A stretch of 64,000 nt of DNA from Streptomyces cinnabarinus (GCF_027270315.1 NZ_CP114413.1:3968001-4032000); one strand, 5' to 3'. Numbered from the stretch's first letter, positions 1-9,529 are shown. Notes: generated from the sequence alone by a model not told the origin. Numbers and translations are program-made.

Positions 1-207
1 GGCGCCCATGATGCCCGCGATCCGCGCGGTGGCCAGCGCGTCGCCCTTGGGGACGCCCTCCCCGCGCAGCAGTTCGATCACGCGGGGCGCGACCAGGACC
101 CGCCCGCTGGCGCGAGCGGTGCGCGCGGTCACGTCCTTCTCCGATACGTCGACCATGCGCGCGGCGCCCGCCTCGTCGATGTGCGTCAGTCGGTCCTGCG
201 TACTCAT
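1..207 (-). CDS. moaC: Cyclic pyranopterin monophosphate synthase MoaC (N-terminal part; gene runs off the window)
   Basis: Sixty-nine N-terminal codons are visible, starting with MSTQDRLTHIDEAGAARMVD. The conserved MoaC opening (H-x-D-x-x-G-x-A-x-M-V-D-V) is followed by T-A-R-x-A-x-A-x-G-x-V and the helix ending ARIAGIMGA. MoaC converts the 8-oxo-purine intermediate made by MoaA into cyclic pyranopterin monophosphate in molybdenum cofactor synthesis. It lies about 120 bp downstream of moeA on the same strand, so the pair probably forms a cofactor operon. The C-terminal half is outside the window. Confidence 0.93.
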   Translation of the reverse strand, partial: MSTQDRLTHIDEAGAARMVDVSEKDVTARTARASGRVLVAPRVIELLRGEGVPKGDALATARIAGIMGA

Positions 208-324
208 GCTGTGTGGCGCTCCCGGTCCGGGCCCTCGGCGGTGCGGCGCTGGGCCTGCTGTGCGCGACACGGTACCGCCAAGAAGGCGCGCGCACCGGAG
301 CAGGACCGGCACGCGCGCGTGGGC

Positions 325-1647
325 TCAGCCGAGCAGCACGACCTCGACCTCGGTACCGGGCTCGACGGACTCGCTGTCCTCGGGGACGACGATCAGCGCG
401 TCTGCGTGCGCGAGGGCCGCGACCAGGTGCGATCCGGCCCCGCCGACCGGGGTCACGGCGCCGTCGGCGTATGTCGCGCGCAGGAACTGCCTGCGCCCCT
501 TCGGCGAGGTCAGCGCCTTGTCCGCCGTTAGGGTCGCGGTCGTGCGCGGCCGGTGGACGTCCCGCAGCCCCATGAGGGTGCGGATCGCGGGGCGCACGAA
601 CAGCTCGAAGGAGACGTACGAGGAGACCGGGTTGCCGGGGAGGGCCAGCAGCGGGGTGTGGTCCGGGCCGATGGAACCGAAGCCCTGGGGCTTGCCCGGC
701 TGCATGGCGAGCTTGCGGAAGTCGATGCCGCTGCCGGCCTCGTCCTCGTCGCCGACGGACTCCAGCGCTTCCTTCACGACGTCGTACGCCCCGACGCTGA
801 CGCCGCCGGTCGTGACCATGAGGTCGGCGCGCACCAGCTGGTCCTCGATGGTGGAGCGCAGGATCTCGGCGTCGTCGGCGACGGCGCCCACGCGGTAGGC
901 GATGGCACCGGCGTCCCGGGCGGCCGCGGTGAGGGCGAAGCTGTTGGAGTCGTAGATCTGGCCGCTGCGCAACTCCTCGTCGGGCTGGACGAGTTCGCTG
1001 CCGGTGGACATCACGACCACGCGCGGGCGTGGGCGTACGCGTACCGTGCCGCGGCCGATCGCGGCGAGCAGGGCGATCTGCGGCGGGCCGAGGACGGTAC
1101 CGGCCTCCAGGGCGCGGTCACCGGCCTTCACATCGCTGCCCTTCGCGCGCACGTGCGCGCGTGCCTCGGCGGGCCGGTACACGTGCACCTGCCCGGAGGC
1201 GCCCTCGGGGGCGAGACTGCGGGCGCGCATCCCGGCCACCGGGCCCTCGCCGAGTCCGCCGTCGGTCCACTCGACGGGGACGACCGCCTCCGCGCCCGGC
1301 GGCAGCGGAGCGCCGGTCATGATGCGCGCGGTCTGGCCGGGGCCCACCTGGACCAGCTCCGCCTGCCCCGCCGCAACGTCCCCGACGACCTCCAGGACCG
1401 CCGGGAACTCCTCGCTCGCGCCCGCGACATCGGCGACCCTTACCGCGTACCCGTCCATGGAGCTGTTGTCGAACGGCGGCAGGGAGACCGGCACCGTGAC
1501 GTCGTCGACCAGGACGCAGCCCTGGGCGTCGAGCAGTTGCAGCTCGATGGGTTCGAGGGGACGGACGGTCGCGAGGATGTCCTCCAGGTGTTCGTCCACC
1601 GACCAGAGGTGGTCCTGGCCGGTGGTGCGGGGCGCGGCGCTGCTCAA
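325..1647 (-). CDS. moeA: Molybdopterin molybdenumtransferase MoeA
   Basis: A 440-residue protein of normal MoeA length. MoeA inserts molybdate into adenylated molybdopterin. Visible hallmarks are the N-terminal FDNSSMDGYAVR segment, the GQTARIMTGAPLPPGAE segment, and the MPT-binding-like core VVVMSTGSELV ... MVTTGGVSVGAYDVVKEAL ... MQPGKPQGFG ... LALPGNPVSS. It starts 5 bp after the galU stop, so the two are probably cotranscribed, with moaC downstream. The start ATG gives the usual short N-terminal extension. Confidence 0.96.
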   Translation of the reverse strand: MSSAAPRTTGQDHLWSVDEHLEDILATVRPLEPIELQLLDAQGCVLVDDVTVPVSLPPFDNSSMDGYAVRVADVAGASEEFPAVLEVVGDVAAGQAELVQVGPGQTARIMTGAPLPPGAEAVVPVEWTDGGLGEGPVAGMRARSLAPEGASGQVHVYRPAEARAHVRAKGSDVKAGDRALEAGTVLGPPQIALLAAIGRGTVRVRPRPRVVVMSTGSELVQPDEELRSGQIYDSNSFALTAAARDAGAIAYRVGAVADDAEILRSTIEDQLVRADLMVTTGGVSVGAYDVVKEALESVGDEDEAGSGIDFRKLAMQPGKPQGFGSIGPDHTPLLALPGNPVSSYVSFELFVRPAIRTLMGLRDVHRPRTTATLTADKALTSPKGRRQFLRATYADGAVTPVGGAGSHLVAALAHADALIVVPEDSESVEPGTEVEVVLLG

Positions 1648-1652
1648 AGTGG

Positions 1653-2555
1653 CTACATCTCCTCGGCTACGTAACTGCGAAGCCAGGTCCGGAAGTCCGG
1701 GCCCAGGTCTTCACGTTCGCATGCGAGTCTGACAATGGCACGCAGGTAGTCGCCACGGTCCCCGGTGTCATAGCGGCGGCCCTTGAAGACGACGCCGTGC
1801 ACCGGGCCGCCGACCTTCTCGTCCGCCGCGAGCTGCTGGAGGGCGTCGGTGAGCTGGATCTCGCCGCCGCGGCCGGGCTCGGTCTTGCGCAGTATGTCGA
1901 AGATGTGTGGGTCGAGGACGTAGCGGCCGATGATCGCGTAGTTGGACGGGGCGTCCGCGGCGTCGGGCTTCTCCACCATGCCGGTCACCTTGACGACGTC
2001 GCCGTCCTCGGTGGGCTCGACCGCGGCGCAGCCGTAGAGATGGATCTGCTCGGGCGCGACCTCCATGAGCGCGATGACGCTGCCGCCGTGCTGCTCCTGG
2101 ACGTCGACCATGCGCTTGAGCAGCGGGTCGCGCGGGTCGATGAGGTCGTCGCCGAGGAGGACGGCGAAGGGCTCGTGGCCGACGTGCGGGGCCGCGCAGA
2201 GCACCGCGTGGCCGAGGCCCTTGGGGTCGCCCTGGCGGACGTAGTGCATGGTCGCGAGGTCGCTGGACTCCTGCACCTTGGCGAGCCGACTGGCGTCGCC
2301 CTTCTTCTGAAGGGCAGACTCCAGTTCGTAGTTGCGATCGAAGTGGTCCTCAAGGGGACGCTTGTTCCGGCCCGTGATCATGAGGACGTCGTCGAGGCCC
2401 GCGGAGACGGCCTCCTCGACCACATACTGGATCGCCGGCTTGTCGACGACCGGCAGCATCTCCTTGGGAGTGGCCTTGGTGGCCGGCAGGAACCGGGTGC
2501 CGAGGCCTGCTGCGGGGATGACAGCCTTGCTGATCCGAGGGTGCGACTGAGTCAT
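1653..2555 (-). CDS. galU: UTP--glucose-1-phosphate uridylyltransferase GalU
   Basis: A 300-residue nucleotidyltransferase with the GalU signature VIPAAGLGTRFLPATKATPK near the N-terminus and the EMLPVVDKPAIQYVVEEA, LGDDLIDP and FKGRRYDTGDRGDYL motifs. It makes UDP-glucose for cell-envelope glycans. It is the first gene of a leftward cluster galU-moeA-moaC and diverges from the cyclo-ligase gene across 93 bp. The size and motifs match GalU rather than RmlA-type enzymes. Confidence 0.96.
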   Translation of the reverse strand: MTQSHPRISKAVIPAAGLGTRFLPATKATPKEMLPVVDKPAIQYVVEEAVSAGLDDVLMITGRNKRPLEDHFDRNYELESALQKKGDASRLAKVQESSDLATMHYVRQGDPKGLGHAVLCAAPHVGHEPFAVLLGDDLIDPRDPLLKRMVDVQEQHGGSVIALMEVAPEQIHLYGCAAVEPTEDGDVVKVTGMVEKPDAADAPSNYAIIGRYVLDPHIFDILRKTEPGRGGEIQLTDALQQLAADEKVGGPVHGVVFKGRRYDTGDRGDYLRAIVRLACEREDLGPDFRTWLRSYVAEEM

Positions 2556-2648
2556 GCCCGCAACCTTATCCGGTGCCTTTGTAGGGAATCTGTGGCTCCG
2601 GTTAATTGGCTCTCATATGAGCACATTGAAGGGGTACGGGTGCGACCA

Positions 2649-3269
2649 ATGAGTCACATCGGACGTTCGGCCGAGCCTGACAAGCGGATGTTGCGGCGAG
2701 AGTTCCTCGCGGTGAGAAGCAGGTTGACGGCCGATGACGTGCGGGTGGCGGCGCTCGCGTTGGCGGGGCGCGCGCTCGACCTGCCCGAACTGGCGCGGGC
2801 GCGCACGGTGGCGGCGTACGTCTCGGTGGGGAGCGAACCGGGCACGCTCGCGCTGCTGGACGCGCTGCGCGCGCGGGGCGTGCACGTCCTGCTCCCCGCG
2901 CTCCTGCCCGACAACGACCTCGACTGGGGCGCCTACACCGGCGAGGACTCCCTCGCGCGGGTCCAACACGGCGGGAAGATGGCCCTCTTCGAGCCGGCCG
3001 GCGAACGCCTCGGACCGGACGCCGTGACCGCCGCCGACGTGGTGCTCCTGCCCGGGCTCGCGGTCGACGCGCGCGGCATGCGCCTGGGGCGCGGCGGGGG
3101 CTCGTACGACCGCGTGCTCGCGCGCCTGGAACGCGCGGATGCCCACCCAGCGCTGGTGGTGCTGCTGTACGACACGGAGGTCGTCGAGCGCGTGCCGTCG
3201 GAGGAGCACGACCGGCCGGTGCACGCGGTGGTGACGCCGTCGGCCGTACGCCGCTTCCACGCGACCTGA
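2649..3269 (+). CDS. 5-formyltetrahydrofolate cyclo-ligase family protein
   Basis: A 206-residue protein that probably makes 5,10-methenyltetrahydrofolate from 5-formyl-THF and ATP. The N-terminus has the basic K-R-x-L-R-x-E-F helix. The C-terminal half carries the family motif PGLAVDARGMRLGRGGGSYDR, the nucleotide/folate-binding glycine loop. The start chosen is the ATG before SHIGRSAEPDKR. Its stop is 13 bp before a strong convergent terminator. It is divergent from galU. Confidence 0.92.
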   Translation: MSHIGRSAEPDKRMLRREFLAVRSRLTADDVRVAALALAGRALDLPELARARTVAAYVSVGSEPGTLALLDALRARGVHVLLPALLPDNDLDWGAYTGEDSLARVQHGGKMALFEPAGERLGPDAVTAADVVLLPGLAVDARGMRLGRGGGSYDRVLARLERADAHPALVVLLYDTEVVERVPSEEHDRPVHAVVTPSAVRRFHAT

Positions 3270-3282
3270 GCCTCACCGCACG

Positions 3283-3320
3283 CGAAGGGGCCCTCCACGC
3301 GTGCGTGGAGGGCCCCTTCG
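3283..3320. terminator. Bidirectional hairpin terminator
   Basis: A perfect 18-bp inverted repeat with a 2-nt loop (CGAAGGGGCCCTCCACGC and its complement) lies between the converging cyclo-ligase and penicillin acylase genes. Confidence 0.9.
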
Positions 3321-3340
3321 TCGTTCGCGCCGTCAGTGGC

Positions 3341-6097
3341 TCACGGCTGCAGCACCAGGGTGTCGCTCGTGCTGTCCTCGACCGCGTCCTTGGAGAAGGA
3401 CCAGTCGAGCAGCTCACCATCGGCCCACTTGTCCGTCTGGTCGGTGTAGTGGGCGTTGTAGGCGTGGCCGGAGGCGCCCGTGAGGTTGATCCACTTCGAC
3501 TTGTCGAGGTCGCCGAGGTTCACGACCATCCGCATCGACGGCACCCAGACGACGCCGTAGCCGCCGGCGGCGTTCCAGCCGGTGGCGTTGACCGTCGCCT
3601 CGCCGCCACTGAGCTTCCAGGGGCCGCGGTTGAGGATGTACTGGAGGAAACCGGGGCCTTCGGTGCCGAGGGTCTGGTTCTTCAGGAACAGGCGGTGCAG
3701 CCGGCCCCAGCTCCAGGTGTCGATGTCCTTGCCGAGCTTCGCGGTCAGCTCCCAGCGGGCGTCGATCAGGGCCCGCTCGAACAGCTCGTCACGGTTGTCG
3801 GCGCCTGGGCGGGTGCCCGACTTGGGCGTCTGCCACCAGTCGCTGTCCTCGTCGTCCATGAGGTTGCGCACGACCTCGAACCAGCGGTCGCCGCCGTCGG
3901 GCTGCGCCTGGTCGGCGTCGCGCTGACCGCACTCGCGGACCTTCTCCACCTCGTCCGCGGGACCGGTGATGTTGATCGGGTCGACCCACAGGCACTGGCC
4001 CTTGACCCGCAGCTCCTTGGGCAGCTTGTTGCCGAAGGCGAGCTTGAGGATGTTGCGCCAGACCGAGTTGAAGTAGGCGGCGGCCGCCGAGTCGGCGTCC
4101 TGGGTGTAGTCCCAGCCCTCCAGGAGCTTCTGCGCCTCACGGACGTCCGGGTCGTCGATGTCGATCTTCAGCAGCTTCGGCACCAGCAGCTTGGCGATCT
4201 CACTGCTGTTGTCGAGCTGCATCTGGCGCATGTCGTCGGTGGAGATCTTGCCGCCGTCGTCGATCTTCGACTTGATCAGGTCGGTGATGCGCTGGCTGCG
4301 CGTGCCGTAACCCCAGTCCTCGGTGAGCGTGTAGGGGTACTTGTCCTTGTCGATCACCGCCTGGTTGGCGGTGACGATGTACCCACGCGCGGGATCGAAC
4401 TCGAAGGGCAGCTTGTTCTGCGGGATGTAGCCGGTCCAGCGGTACTTGGAGTCCCAGCCGGGCTGCGGGATCGACCCGTCGACACTCCCCGCGCGCGTGG
4501 GGATCTTCCCGGGGAGGGTGTAGCCGATGTGGCCCTCGGTGTCGGCGTAGATCAGGTTCTGCGAGGGCACGTCGAACAGGGCGGCCGCGTCGCGGAAGTC
4601 ATCCCAGTTCGCGGCCTTGTCCATGGCGAAGACGGCGTCCATGGAGGTCCCCGGGTCCAGGGCGGTCCAGCGCAGGGAGATGCCGTAGCCGTCACCGCGG
4701 TCGGGTGCGGAGGTGTCGACCTCGGCCTTCTTGCCCACCTTCACCAGCTCGTCGCTGCGGTCGGAGAGCAAGGGGCCGTTGTTCGTCTCGCGAACGACGA
4801 TCGTCTTGGGGTCGCCACCGGCGACCTTGATGGTCTCCTCGCGCGTGGTGAACGGCTTGACCTTGCCGTCGTACTGGTAGCCGCTGCCGGTGAGCTTCTC
4901 CAGGTAGAGGTCGGTGACGTCGACACCGGAGTTGGTCATGCCCCAGGAGATGCTCTTGTTGTGGCCGATGATCACACCGGGCATGCCGGCAAACGTATAG
5001 CCCGAGACGTCGTACTGGCACTTGTCCGAGACGCTGCGGCAGTGCAGGCCCATCTGGTACCAGACGGACGGCAGCGAGGCCGACAGGTGCGGGTCGTTGG
5101 CCAGCAGGGGCTTGCCGGTGATGGTGTGACTGCCGGAGACGACCCAGGAGTTGGAGCCGATGCCGTTGCCGTTTACGCCGACGGCCGTCGGGAGGTCCTC
5201 CAGGACGCCGTAGAGGCCCGAGAGCTGGCTCTGGAGGCCCGTGGCGTCGCCCGTGGATGTTCCGGCCGTGGACGTGCCTCCGGTGGACGCACCGCCGGTG
5301 GAGGTGCCGCCCTGCTCGAACGTCCCGGTGAGCTCGTTGTACTGGCCCTCCTGGACGATCGCCTTGTTCCGGTCGTACGGGTACTGCGGGTAGAGGTCAT
5401 CGATCTGCTTCGGGCCCAGACGACTGGTCATCAGGGCGCGGTCGATCTCGTCCTCCATGTTGCCGCGCAGGTCCCAGGCCATCGCCTTCAGCCACGCCAC
5501 GGAGTCGACCGGGGTCCACTCCTCGGGCTTGTAGTCGTTGGCGAAACCGAGGGCGGCGTACTCCAGGGAGAGCTCCTCGCCCGACTTGCCCTCCAGGTAG
5601 GCGTTGACGCCCTTTGCGTAGGCCTGGAGGTACTTCTTGGTCTCGTCCGACAGCTTGCTGTCGTACTCCTCCTTGGCGATCCGGTGCCAGCCCAGGGTGC
5701 GCAGGAACTCGTCGTTGTCGACCTGGCCCTCGCCGAACATCTCCGACAGGCGCCCGGAGGTCATGTGACGGCGCACGTCCATCTCGTAGAACCGGTCCTG
5801 CGCCTGGACGTAGCCCTGCGCCATGAACAGGTCCTCGTCGGAGGAGGCGTAGACCTGCGGGATGCCGTAGCCGTCGCGCTTCACGTCGACCGGGCCCGAC
5901 AGACCTTCGAGCGTGATCGATCCCGTGGTCTGCGGGAAGGACGCGCGGACGGTGCTGATGGACCAGTAGGCCCCGTACGCGACGCCTCCGATGATGGCCA
6001 GCACGAGGACGATGACGATCAGGCGGGCTCTGCGCCCCTTCTTCCTGCCGGACTTGCCGGGCTGCTGACCCGTAGAGGCGGTGGTGTTGGGGGGCAT
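3341..6097 (-). CDS. Penicillin acylase family Ntn-hydrolase (membrane-anchored or secreted)
   Basis: A 918-residue precursor of the penicillin/acyl-homoserine-lactone acylase family (peptidase S45). A Lys/Arg-rich start precedes one transmembrane or signal helix (about residues 25-45). The alpha-chain region has DGYGIPQVYASS and QGYVQAQDRFYEMDVRRH. The autocatalytic site is GIGSNSWVVSG at about residue 315, where the Ser would become the N-terminal nucleophile of the beta chain; downstream are NDPHLSASLPSVWYQ and GMTNSGVDVTDLY. A Gly/Thr/Ser linker (about 263-287) sits just before the cleavage site. These enzymes hydrolyse amides; the substrate here is unknown. The start used excludes an unlikely 41-residue upstream extension. 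Confidence 0.9.
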   Translation of the reverse strand: MPPNTTASTGQQPGKSGRKKGRRARLIVIVLVLAIIGGVAYGAYWSISTVRASFPQTTGSITLEGLSGPVDVKRDGYGIPQVYASSDEDLFMAQGYVQAQDRFYEMDVRRHMTSGRLSEMFGEGQVDNDEFLRTLGWHRIAKEEYDSKLSDETKKYLQAYAKGVNAYLEGKSGEELSLEYAALGFANDYKPEEWTPVDSVAWLKAMAWDLRGNMEDEIDRALMTSRLGPKQIDDLYPQYPYDRNKAIVQEGQYNELTGTFEQGGTSTGGASTGGTSTAGTSTGDATGLQSQLSGLYGVLEDLPTAVGVNGNGIGSNSWVVSGSHTITGKPLLANDPHLSASLPSVWYQMGLHCRSVSDKCQYDVSGYTFAGMPGVIIGHNKSISWGMTNSGVDVTDLYLEKLTGSGYQYDGKVKPFTTREETIKVAGGDPKTIVVRETNNGPLLSDRSDELVKVGKKAEVDTSAPDRGDGYGISLRWTALDPGTSMDAVFAMDKAANWDDFRDAAALFDVPSQNLIYADTEGHIGYTLPGKIPTRAGSVDGSIPQPGWDSKYRWTGYIPQNKLPFEFDPARGYIVTANQAVIDKDKYPYTLTEDWGYGTRSQRITDLIKSKIDDGGKISTDDMRQMQLDNSSEIAKLLVPKLLKIDIDDPDVREAQKLLEGWDYTQDADSAAAAYFNSVWRNILKLAFGNKLPKELRVKGQCLWVDPINITGPADEVEKVRECGQRDADQAQPDGGDRWFEVVRNLMDDEDSDWWQTPKSGTRPGADNRDELFERALIDARWELTAKLGKDIDTWSWGRLHRLFLKNQTLGTEGPGFLQYILNRGPWKLSGGEATVNATGWNAAGGYGVVWVPSMRMVVNLGDLDKSKWINLTGASGHAYNAHYTDQTDKWADGELLDWSFSKDAVEDSTSDTLVLQP

Positions 6098-6278
6098 CGC
6101 TGTCCTTGCTGTCCTAACGCGAGCGGCAGGCGGTCCTGGAGTGCTGGAGCAACCATAGGCGCAGGGCCCGGTGGCACTTGACGCGGAGTAGGGAACCCGC
6201 GCGCACGAGCGTTCGATCATGCCCGGACGAGCGTCAAGAAATCGTCAAGAGTTAGGTAAGGTAACGAAGTAGTTGGGT

Positions 6279-6298
6279 ACGAAGTTCCACCACTTCGT
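6279..6298. promoter_or_regulatory. Inverted repeat upstream of the antiporter gene
   Basis: ACGAAGT-TCCACC-ACTTCGT is a perfect 7-bp inverted repeat in the leader of the antiporter gene. A related half site (AACGAAGTAGTT) lies about 15 bp upstream. It could be an operator or a leader hairpin. No known riboswitch was recognised. Confidence 0.4.
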
Positions 6299-6325
6299 GT
6301 CCTATGTACGTGAGCTCACGCGCGC

Positions 6326-7897
6326 GTGCCCGTGAGCCAGGGAAGGGAACGGCCGCTGACTGTCCACGACCTCAACCAGCTTCTCCTCGTCTGCTCGCTC
6401 GTCCTGCTCGTCGCCGTCGTCGCGGTCCGGATCTCCTCGCGCAGCGGGCTCCCCAGCCTGCTCGTGTATCTGGGCATCGGCGTCCTCATGGGCCAGGACG
6501 GCATCGGCGACATCAAGTTCGACAACGCCGAGCTGACGCAGGTCATCGGGTACGCGGCCCTGGTCGTGATCCTGGCCGAGGGCGGTCTGAGCACGAAGTG
6601 GAAAGAGATCGAACCGGCCCTGCCCTCCGCCACCGCGCTGGCACTGGTGGGCGTCGCGGTGAGCGTGGGCGTCACGGCCTCCGCGGCGCACTACCTGACG
6701 GGTCTTGAGTGGCGCCAGTCGCTGATCATCGGCGCGGTGGTGTCCTCCACCGACGCCGCCGCGGTCTTCTCCGTGCTGCGGAAAATCCCCCTCCCCGCGC
6801 GCGTGAAGGGGACGATGGAGGCGGAGTCCGGCTTCAACGACGCCCCCGTGGTCATCCTGGTGGTCGCCTTCTCGCACACCGGCCCCATCGAGCACTGGTA
6901 CGTGCTGGTGGGCGAGATACTGCTGGAACTGGCCATCGGCGTCGCCATCGGCCTCGCGGTGGGCTGGCTGGGCTCCTGGGGCCTGCGGCACGTGGCGCTG
7001 CCCGCTTCGGGCCTCTACCCGATCGCCGTCATGGCCATCGCCGTCGTCGCGTACGCGGCGGGCGCACTGGCCCACGGCAGTGGGTTCCTGGCGGTCTACC
7101 TCGCCTCCATGGTGATGGGCAACGCCAAGCTGCCCCACTGGCCGGCCACGCGCGGGTTCGCCGAGGGGCTCGGCTGGCTGGCCCAGATCGGCATGTTCGT
7201 CCTGCTCGGCCTGCTCGTCACCCCGCACGAACTGGGCGACGACATCCTGCCCGCGCTCGTCATCGGCCTGGCCCTGACGATGATCGCCCGGCCGCTGAGT
7301 GTCGTGCTCTGCCTGACGCCGTTCCGGGTGCCGTGGCAGGAACAGACACTGATGTCCTGGGCCGGCCTGCGCGGCGCCGTCCCCATCATCCTGGCCACGA
7401 TCCCCATGGTCGGCGGCGTCCAGGACAGCCGCCGGATCTTCAACGTCGTCTTCGTCCTGGTCGTCGTCTACACCCTCGTCCAGGGGCCGACGCTGCCCTG
7501 GCTCGCCCGCAAGCTGAAGCTCGGCGAGGACGCGGACGCGGCATCCGACCTCGGCATCGAGTCGGCGCCGCTGGAGCGGCTGCGGGGGCACCTGCTGTCG
7601 GTCGTGATCCCCAAGGGCTCGAAGATGCACGGCGTCGAGATCAACGAGCTCCGGCTGCCCGCAGGCGCCGCCGTCACCCTGGTCGTGCGGGAAGGAACGT
7701 CCTTCGTGCCGCTGCCGACGACGGTGCTGCGACGTGGGGACGAACTGCTCGTGGTCGCCACGGATCCGGTTCGGGATGCCACGGAACGACGACTGCGGGC
7801 CGTGGGGCGCGGGGGCAAGCTGGCCGGGTGGCTGGGGGCGAATGGGGACGGGGGCGGCGCGGGGACGGCGCGGGGCCACGGCGCACCCCGTCATTAA
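6326..7897 (+). CDS. Monovalent cation:proton antiporter (CPA1 type) with C-terminal TrkA-C-like domain
   Basis: About 520 residues: twelve or so transmembrane helices with CPA1 motifs (AEGGLSTKWKEIEPAL, SSTDAAAVFSVL, ESGFNDAPVVILVVA, SWAGLRGAVPIILATIPM), then a cytosolic RCK-C/TrkA-C-like domain around residues 410-490 (LRGHLLSVVIPKGSKMHGVEI). This is the layout of NhaP2/CvrA-type K+/H+ antiporters. The exact start is uncertain: GTG at 6326, GTG at 6332, or a CTG at 6356 preceded by a purine-rich stretch. All give the same membrane protein. The C-terminal tail is Gly-rich and poorly conserved. Confidence 0.9.
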   Translation: MPVSQGRERPLTVHDLNQLLLVCSLVLLVAVVAVRISSRSGLPSLLVYLGIGVLMGQDGIGDIKFDNAELTQVIGYAALVVILAEGGLSTKWKEIEPALPSATALALVGVAVSVGVTASAAHYLTGLEWRQSLIIGAVVSSTDAAAVFSVLRKIPLPARVKGTMEAESGFNDAPVVILVVAFSHTGPIEHWYVLVGEILLELAIGVAIGLAVGWLGSWGLRHVALPASGLYPIAVMAIAVVAYAAGALAHGSGFLAVYLASMVMGNAKLPHWPATRGFAEGLGWLAQIGMFVLLGLLVTPHELGDDILPALVIGLALTMIARPLSVVLCLTPFRVPWQEQTLMSWAGLRGAVPIILATIPMVGGVQDSRRIFNVVFVLVVVYTLVQGPTLPWLARKLKLGEDADAASDLGIESAPLERLRGHLLSVVIPKGSKMHGVEINELRLPAGAAVTLVVREGTSFVPLPTTVLRRGDELLVVATDPVRDATERRLRAVGRGGKLAGWLGANGDGGGAGTARGHGAPRH

Positions 7898-7971
7898 GGG
7901 CGCGTTTCGTACCGTTCACACCCCATTCATTCACAGGCGCTCCGGCTCCATGGTGCTCGTTTTCACAGGTG

Positions 7972-7995
7972 CACTAGCTAGTGATCCCTGTACGA
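7972..7995 (+). promoter_or_regulatory. Palindrome CACTAGCTAGTG with a possible -10 element
   Basis: A perfect 12-bp palindrome at 7972-7983 is followed by TACGAT at about 7990-7995, in the region upstream of the MFS gene. It resembles operators of small GntR or MarR repressors, but no local regulator is adjacent, so the binding protein is unknown. Confidence 0.4.
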
Positions 7996-8169
7996 TGAAG
8001 GCGCACCTTGATCGAACCAACTCTGCCTGACGCAGAGCTGGCGCGACCGTATGGCGGCCGGGACCCTCTCCTCAGTAGGCGCCGGTATCTACCGCAGTTC
8101 CGCGCAAGAGGACAGCTCTCGGCGCCCCCCGCACAGGGCGCGCTACCAGGTGGCAGAAAGGCACGGGCC

Positions 8170-9462
8170 GTGGAGTCCACGGTCACCACAGAGCCGTCGA
8201 AGACCTCGCCGGCCTCCTCCCGCCCCGGATACGGACAGCTGCTGCGCACCCGCGGCGCCTGGACATTCCTGCTCCCCGGCTTCGCGGCGCGCCAGCCGTT
8301 CGCGATGCTCACCATCTCCATCGTGCTGCTCGTGCAGCACACCACCGGCTCGTACGGCGCCGCCGGCGCCGCCGCGGCCGTCACCGGCGTCTCGATGGCG
8401 CTGTTCGCTCCCTACAGCGGGCGCCTCGCCGACCGGTACGGGCAGCGCACCGTCCTGATCCCCGGCGTTCTGGTGCACACGCTCGCGGGTCTGACCCTGA
8501 CGGCGCTCGCGCTGGCGGACGCGCCCCTGTGGGCGCTGTTCGCGGCGGCCGTGCCCACCGGCGCCTCGGTCCCCCAGGTCGGCCCCATGGTCCGCGCCCG
8601 CTGGGGCGTGAAGCTCCAGGACTCACCCCTGATGACCACCGCCGCGGCCTTCGAGTCCGTGACCGACGAGCTGACCTTCGTCGTCGGCCCGCTGCTCGCG
8701 ACCGCGCTGTGCACCGCCGTCGACCCGGCCGCGGGCCTGGTCACGGAGGCCGCTCTGACGCTGGTCGGCGGTCTGCTGTTCGCCGCGCAGAAGAGTACGC
8801 AGCCCTCGGTCACCGTCGATGGGCACGCGCGTGTGAAGCACGTTTCGGCGCTGCGGGTCCCCGGGGTGCGCGTGCTGATCGTGACCTTCCTGGGCATCGG
8901 TTCCGTCTTCGGCGGTATGCAGGTGTCGCTGGCCGCCTTCACCGAGTCCATCGGCGAGCCCGGCCTGAACGGCGTCCTTTACGGCGTCTTCGCCGCGGGC
9001 AACATGCTCTCCGGCATCGCGTGCGGCGCCATCGCGTGGAAGATCGCCCCTCAGCGGCGCCTCGTCCTCGGCTACGTGGCCCTCGCGCTGGCCGCGTCCG
9101 GGCTGTGGGCCGCGCACTCGGTGCTGGTCCTCGCCGGTCTCGGTCTCCTCGTCGGCATGAGCATCGCGCCCGCGCTGATCACCGGCTACACGCTGGTGGA
9201 GGGCCTGGTCCCGGCCGGCGCCCGCACCGAGGCCTTCACCTGGCTGACCGGTGCGGTCGCGCTCGGCCAGGCGGCCGCCGTCACGGTCGCCGGACAGTTG
9301 GAGGACCGCTTCTGGGACGGCGCCGGATTCCTCGTGCCGATGGGCGGCACGCTGATCGCCCTGGCGACACTGCTGGCGCTGCGCTCGCGGCTCTCGGCGC
9401 GCCCCCGCAGCCGTACCGTCGCACGTGGCGTCGGTCACCGCGTGCCGGTCACGGTGGACTGA
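8170..9462 (+). CDS. MFS transporter
   Basis: A 430-residue, 12-helix major facilitator with motif A at the first cytosolic loop (SGRLADRYGQRTVL). It has no recognisable substrate signature and would export or import a small molecule with proton coupling. The GTG start before ESTVTTEPS is preferred over an in-frame upstream TTG because the intervening 54 residues look non-coding. It is followed 30 bp later by the CIRCE-like site and fmdB gene. Alternative: a drug exporter of the DHA1 type. Confidence 0.82.
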   Translation: MESTVTTEPSKTSPASSRPGYGQLLRTRGAWTFLLPGFAARQPFAMLTISIVLLVQHTTGSYGAAGAAAAVTGVSMALFAPYSGRLADRYGQRTVLIPGVLVHTLAGLTLTALALADAPLWALFAAAVPTGASVPQVGPMVRARWGVKLQDSPLMTTAAAFESVTDELTFVVGPLLATALCTAVDPAAGLVTEAALTLVGGLLFAAQKSTQPSVTVDGHARVKHVSALRVPGVRVLIVTFLGIGSVFGGMQVSLAAFTESIGEPGLNGVLYGVFAAGNMLSGIACGAIAWKIAPQRRLVLGYVALALAASGLWAAHSVLVLAGLGLLVGMSIAPALITGYTLVEGLVPAGARTEAFTWLTGAVALGQAAAVTVAGQLEDRFWDGAGFLVPMGGTLIALATLLALRSRLSARPRSRTVARGVGHRVPVTVD

Positions 9463-9492
9463 TCCGAAGGAATACGTCACTATGGACCGTCG

Positions 9493-9519
9493 TTAGCACT
9501 CATTGAGTGAGAGTGCCAG
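9493..9519 (+). promoter_or_regulatory. CIRCE-like operator (HrcA site) upstream of fmdB
   Basis: TTAGCACTC - 9 nt - GAGTGCCAG. The left arm matches the CIRCE consensus exactly and the right arm matches its first six bases. The spacing is the canonical 9 nt. The right arm runs into the Shine-Dalgarno of the next gene. HrcA binds CIRCE to repress groEL-type chaperone genes; here the target would be the zinc-ribbon gene. Confidence 0.72.
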
Positions 9520-9529
9520 GAGGAAGACA

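Noticed and set aside
3305..6181. 958-codon open frame antisense to the penicillin acylase gene
   Set aside because: Shadow frame produced by high GC3 on the other strand; it has no domain, and the acylase frame explains the region fully.
6098..6325. Riboswitch (for example c-di-AMP or K+-linked) in the antiporter leader
   Set aside because: Only a 7-bp inverted repeat is visible; none of the conserved cores of known riboswitches was recognised.
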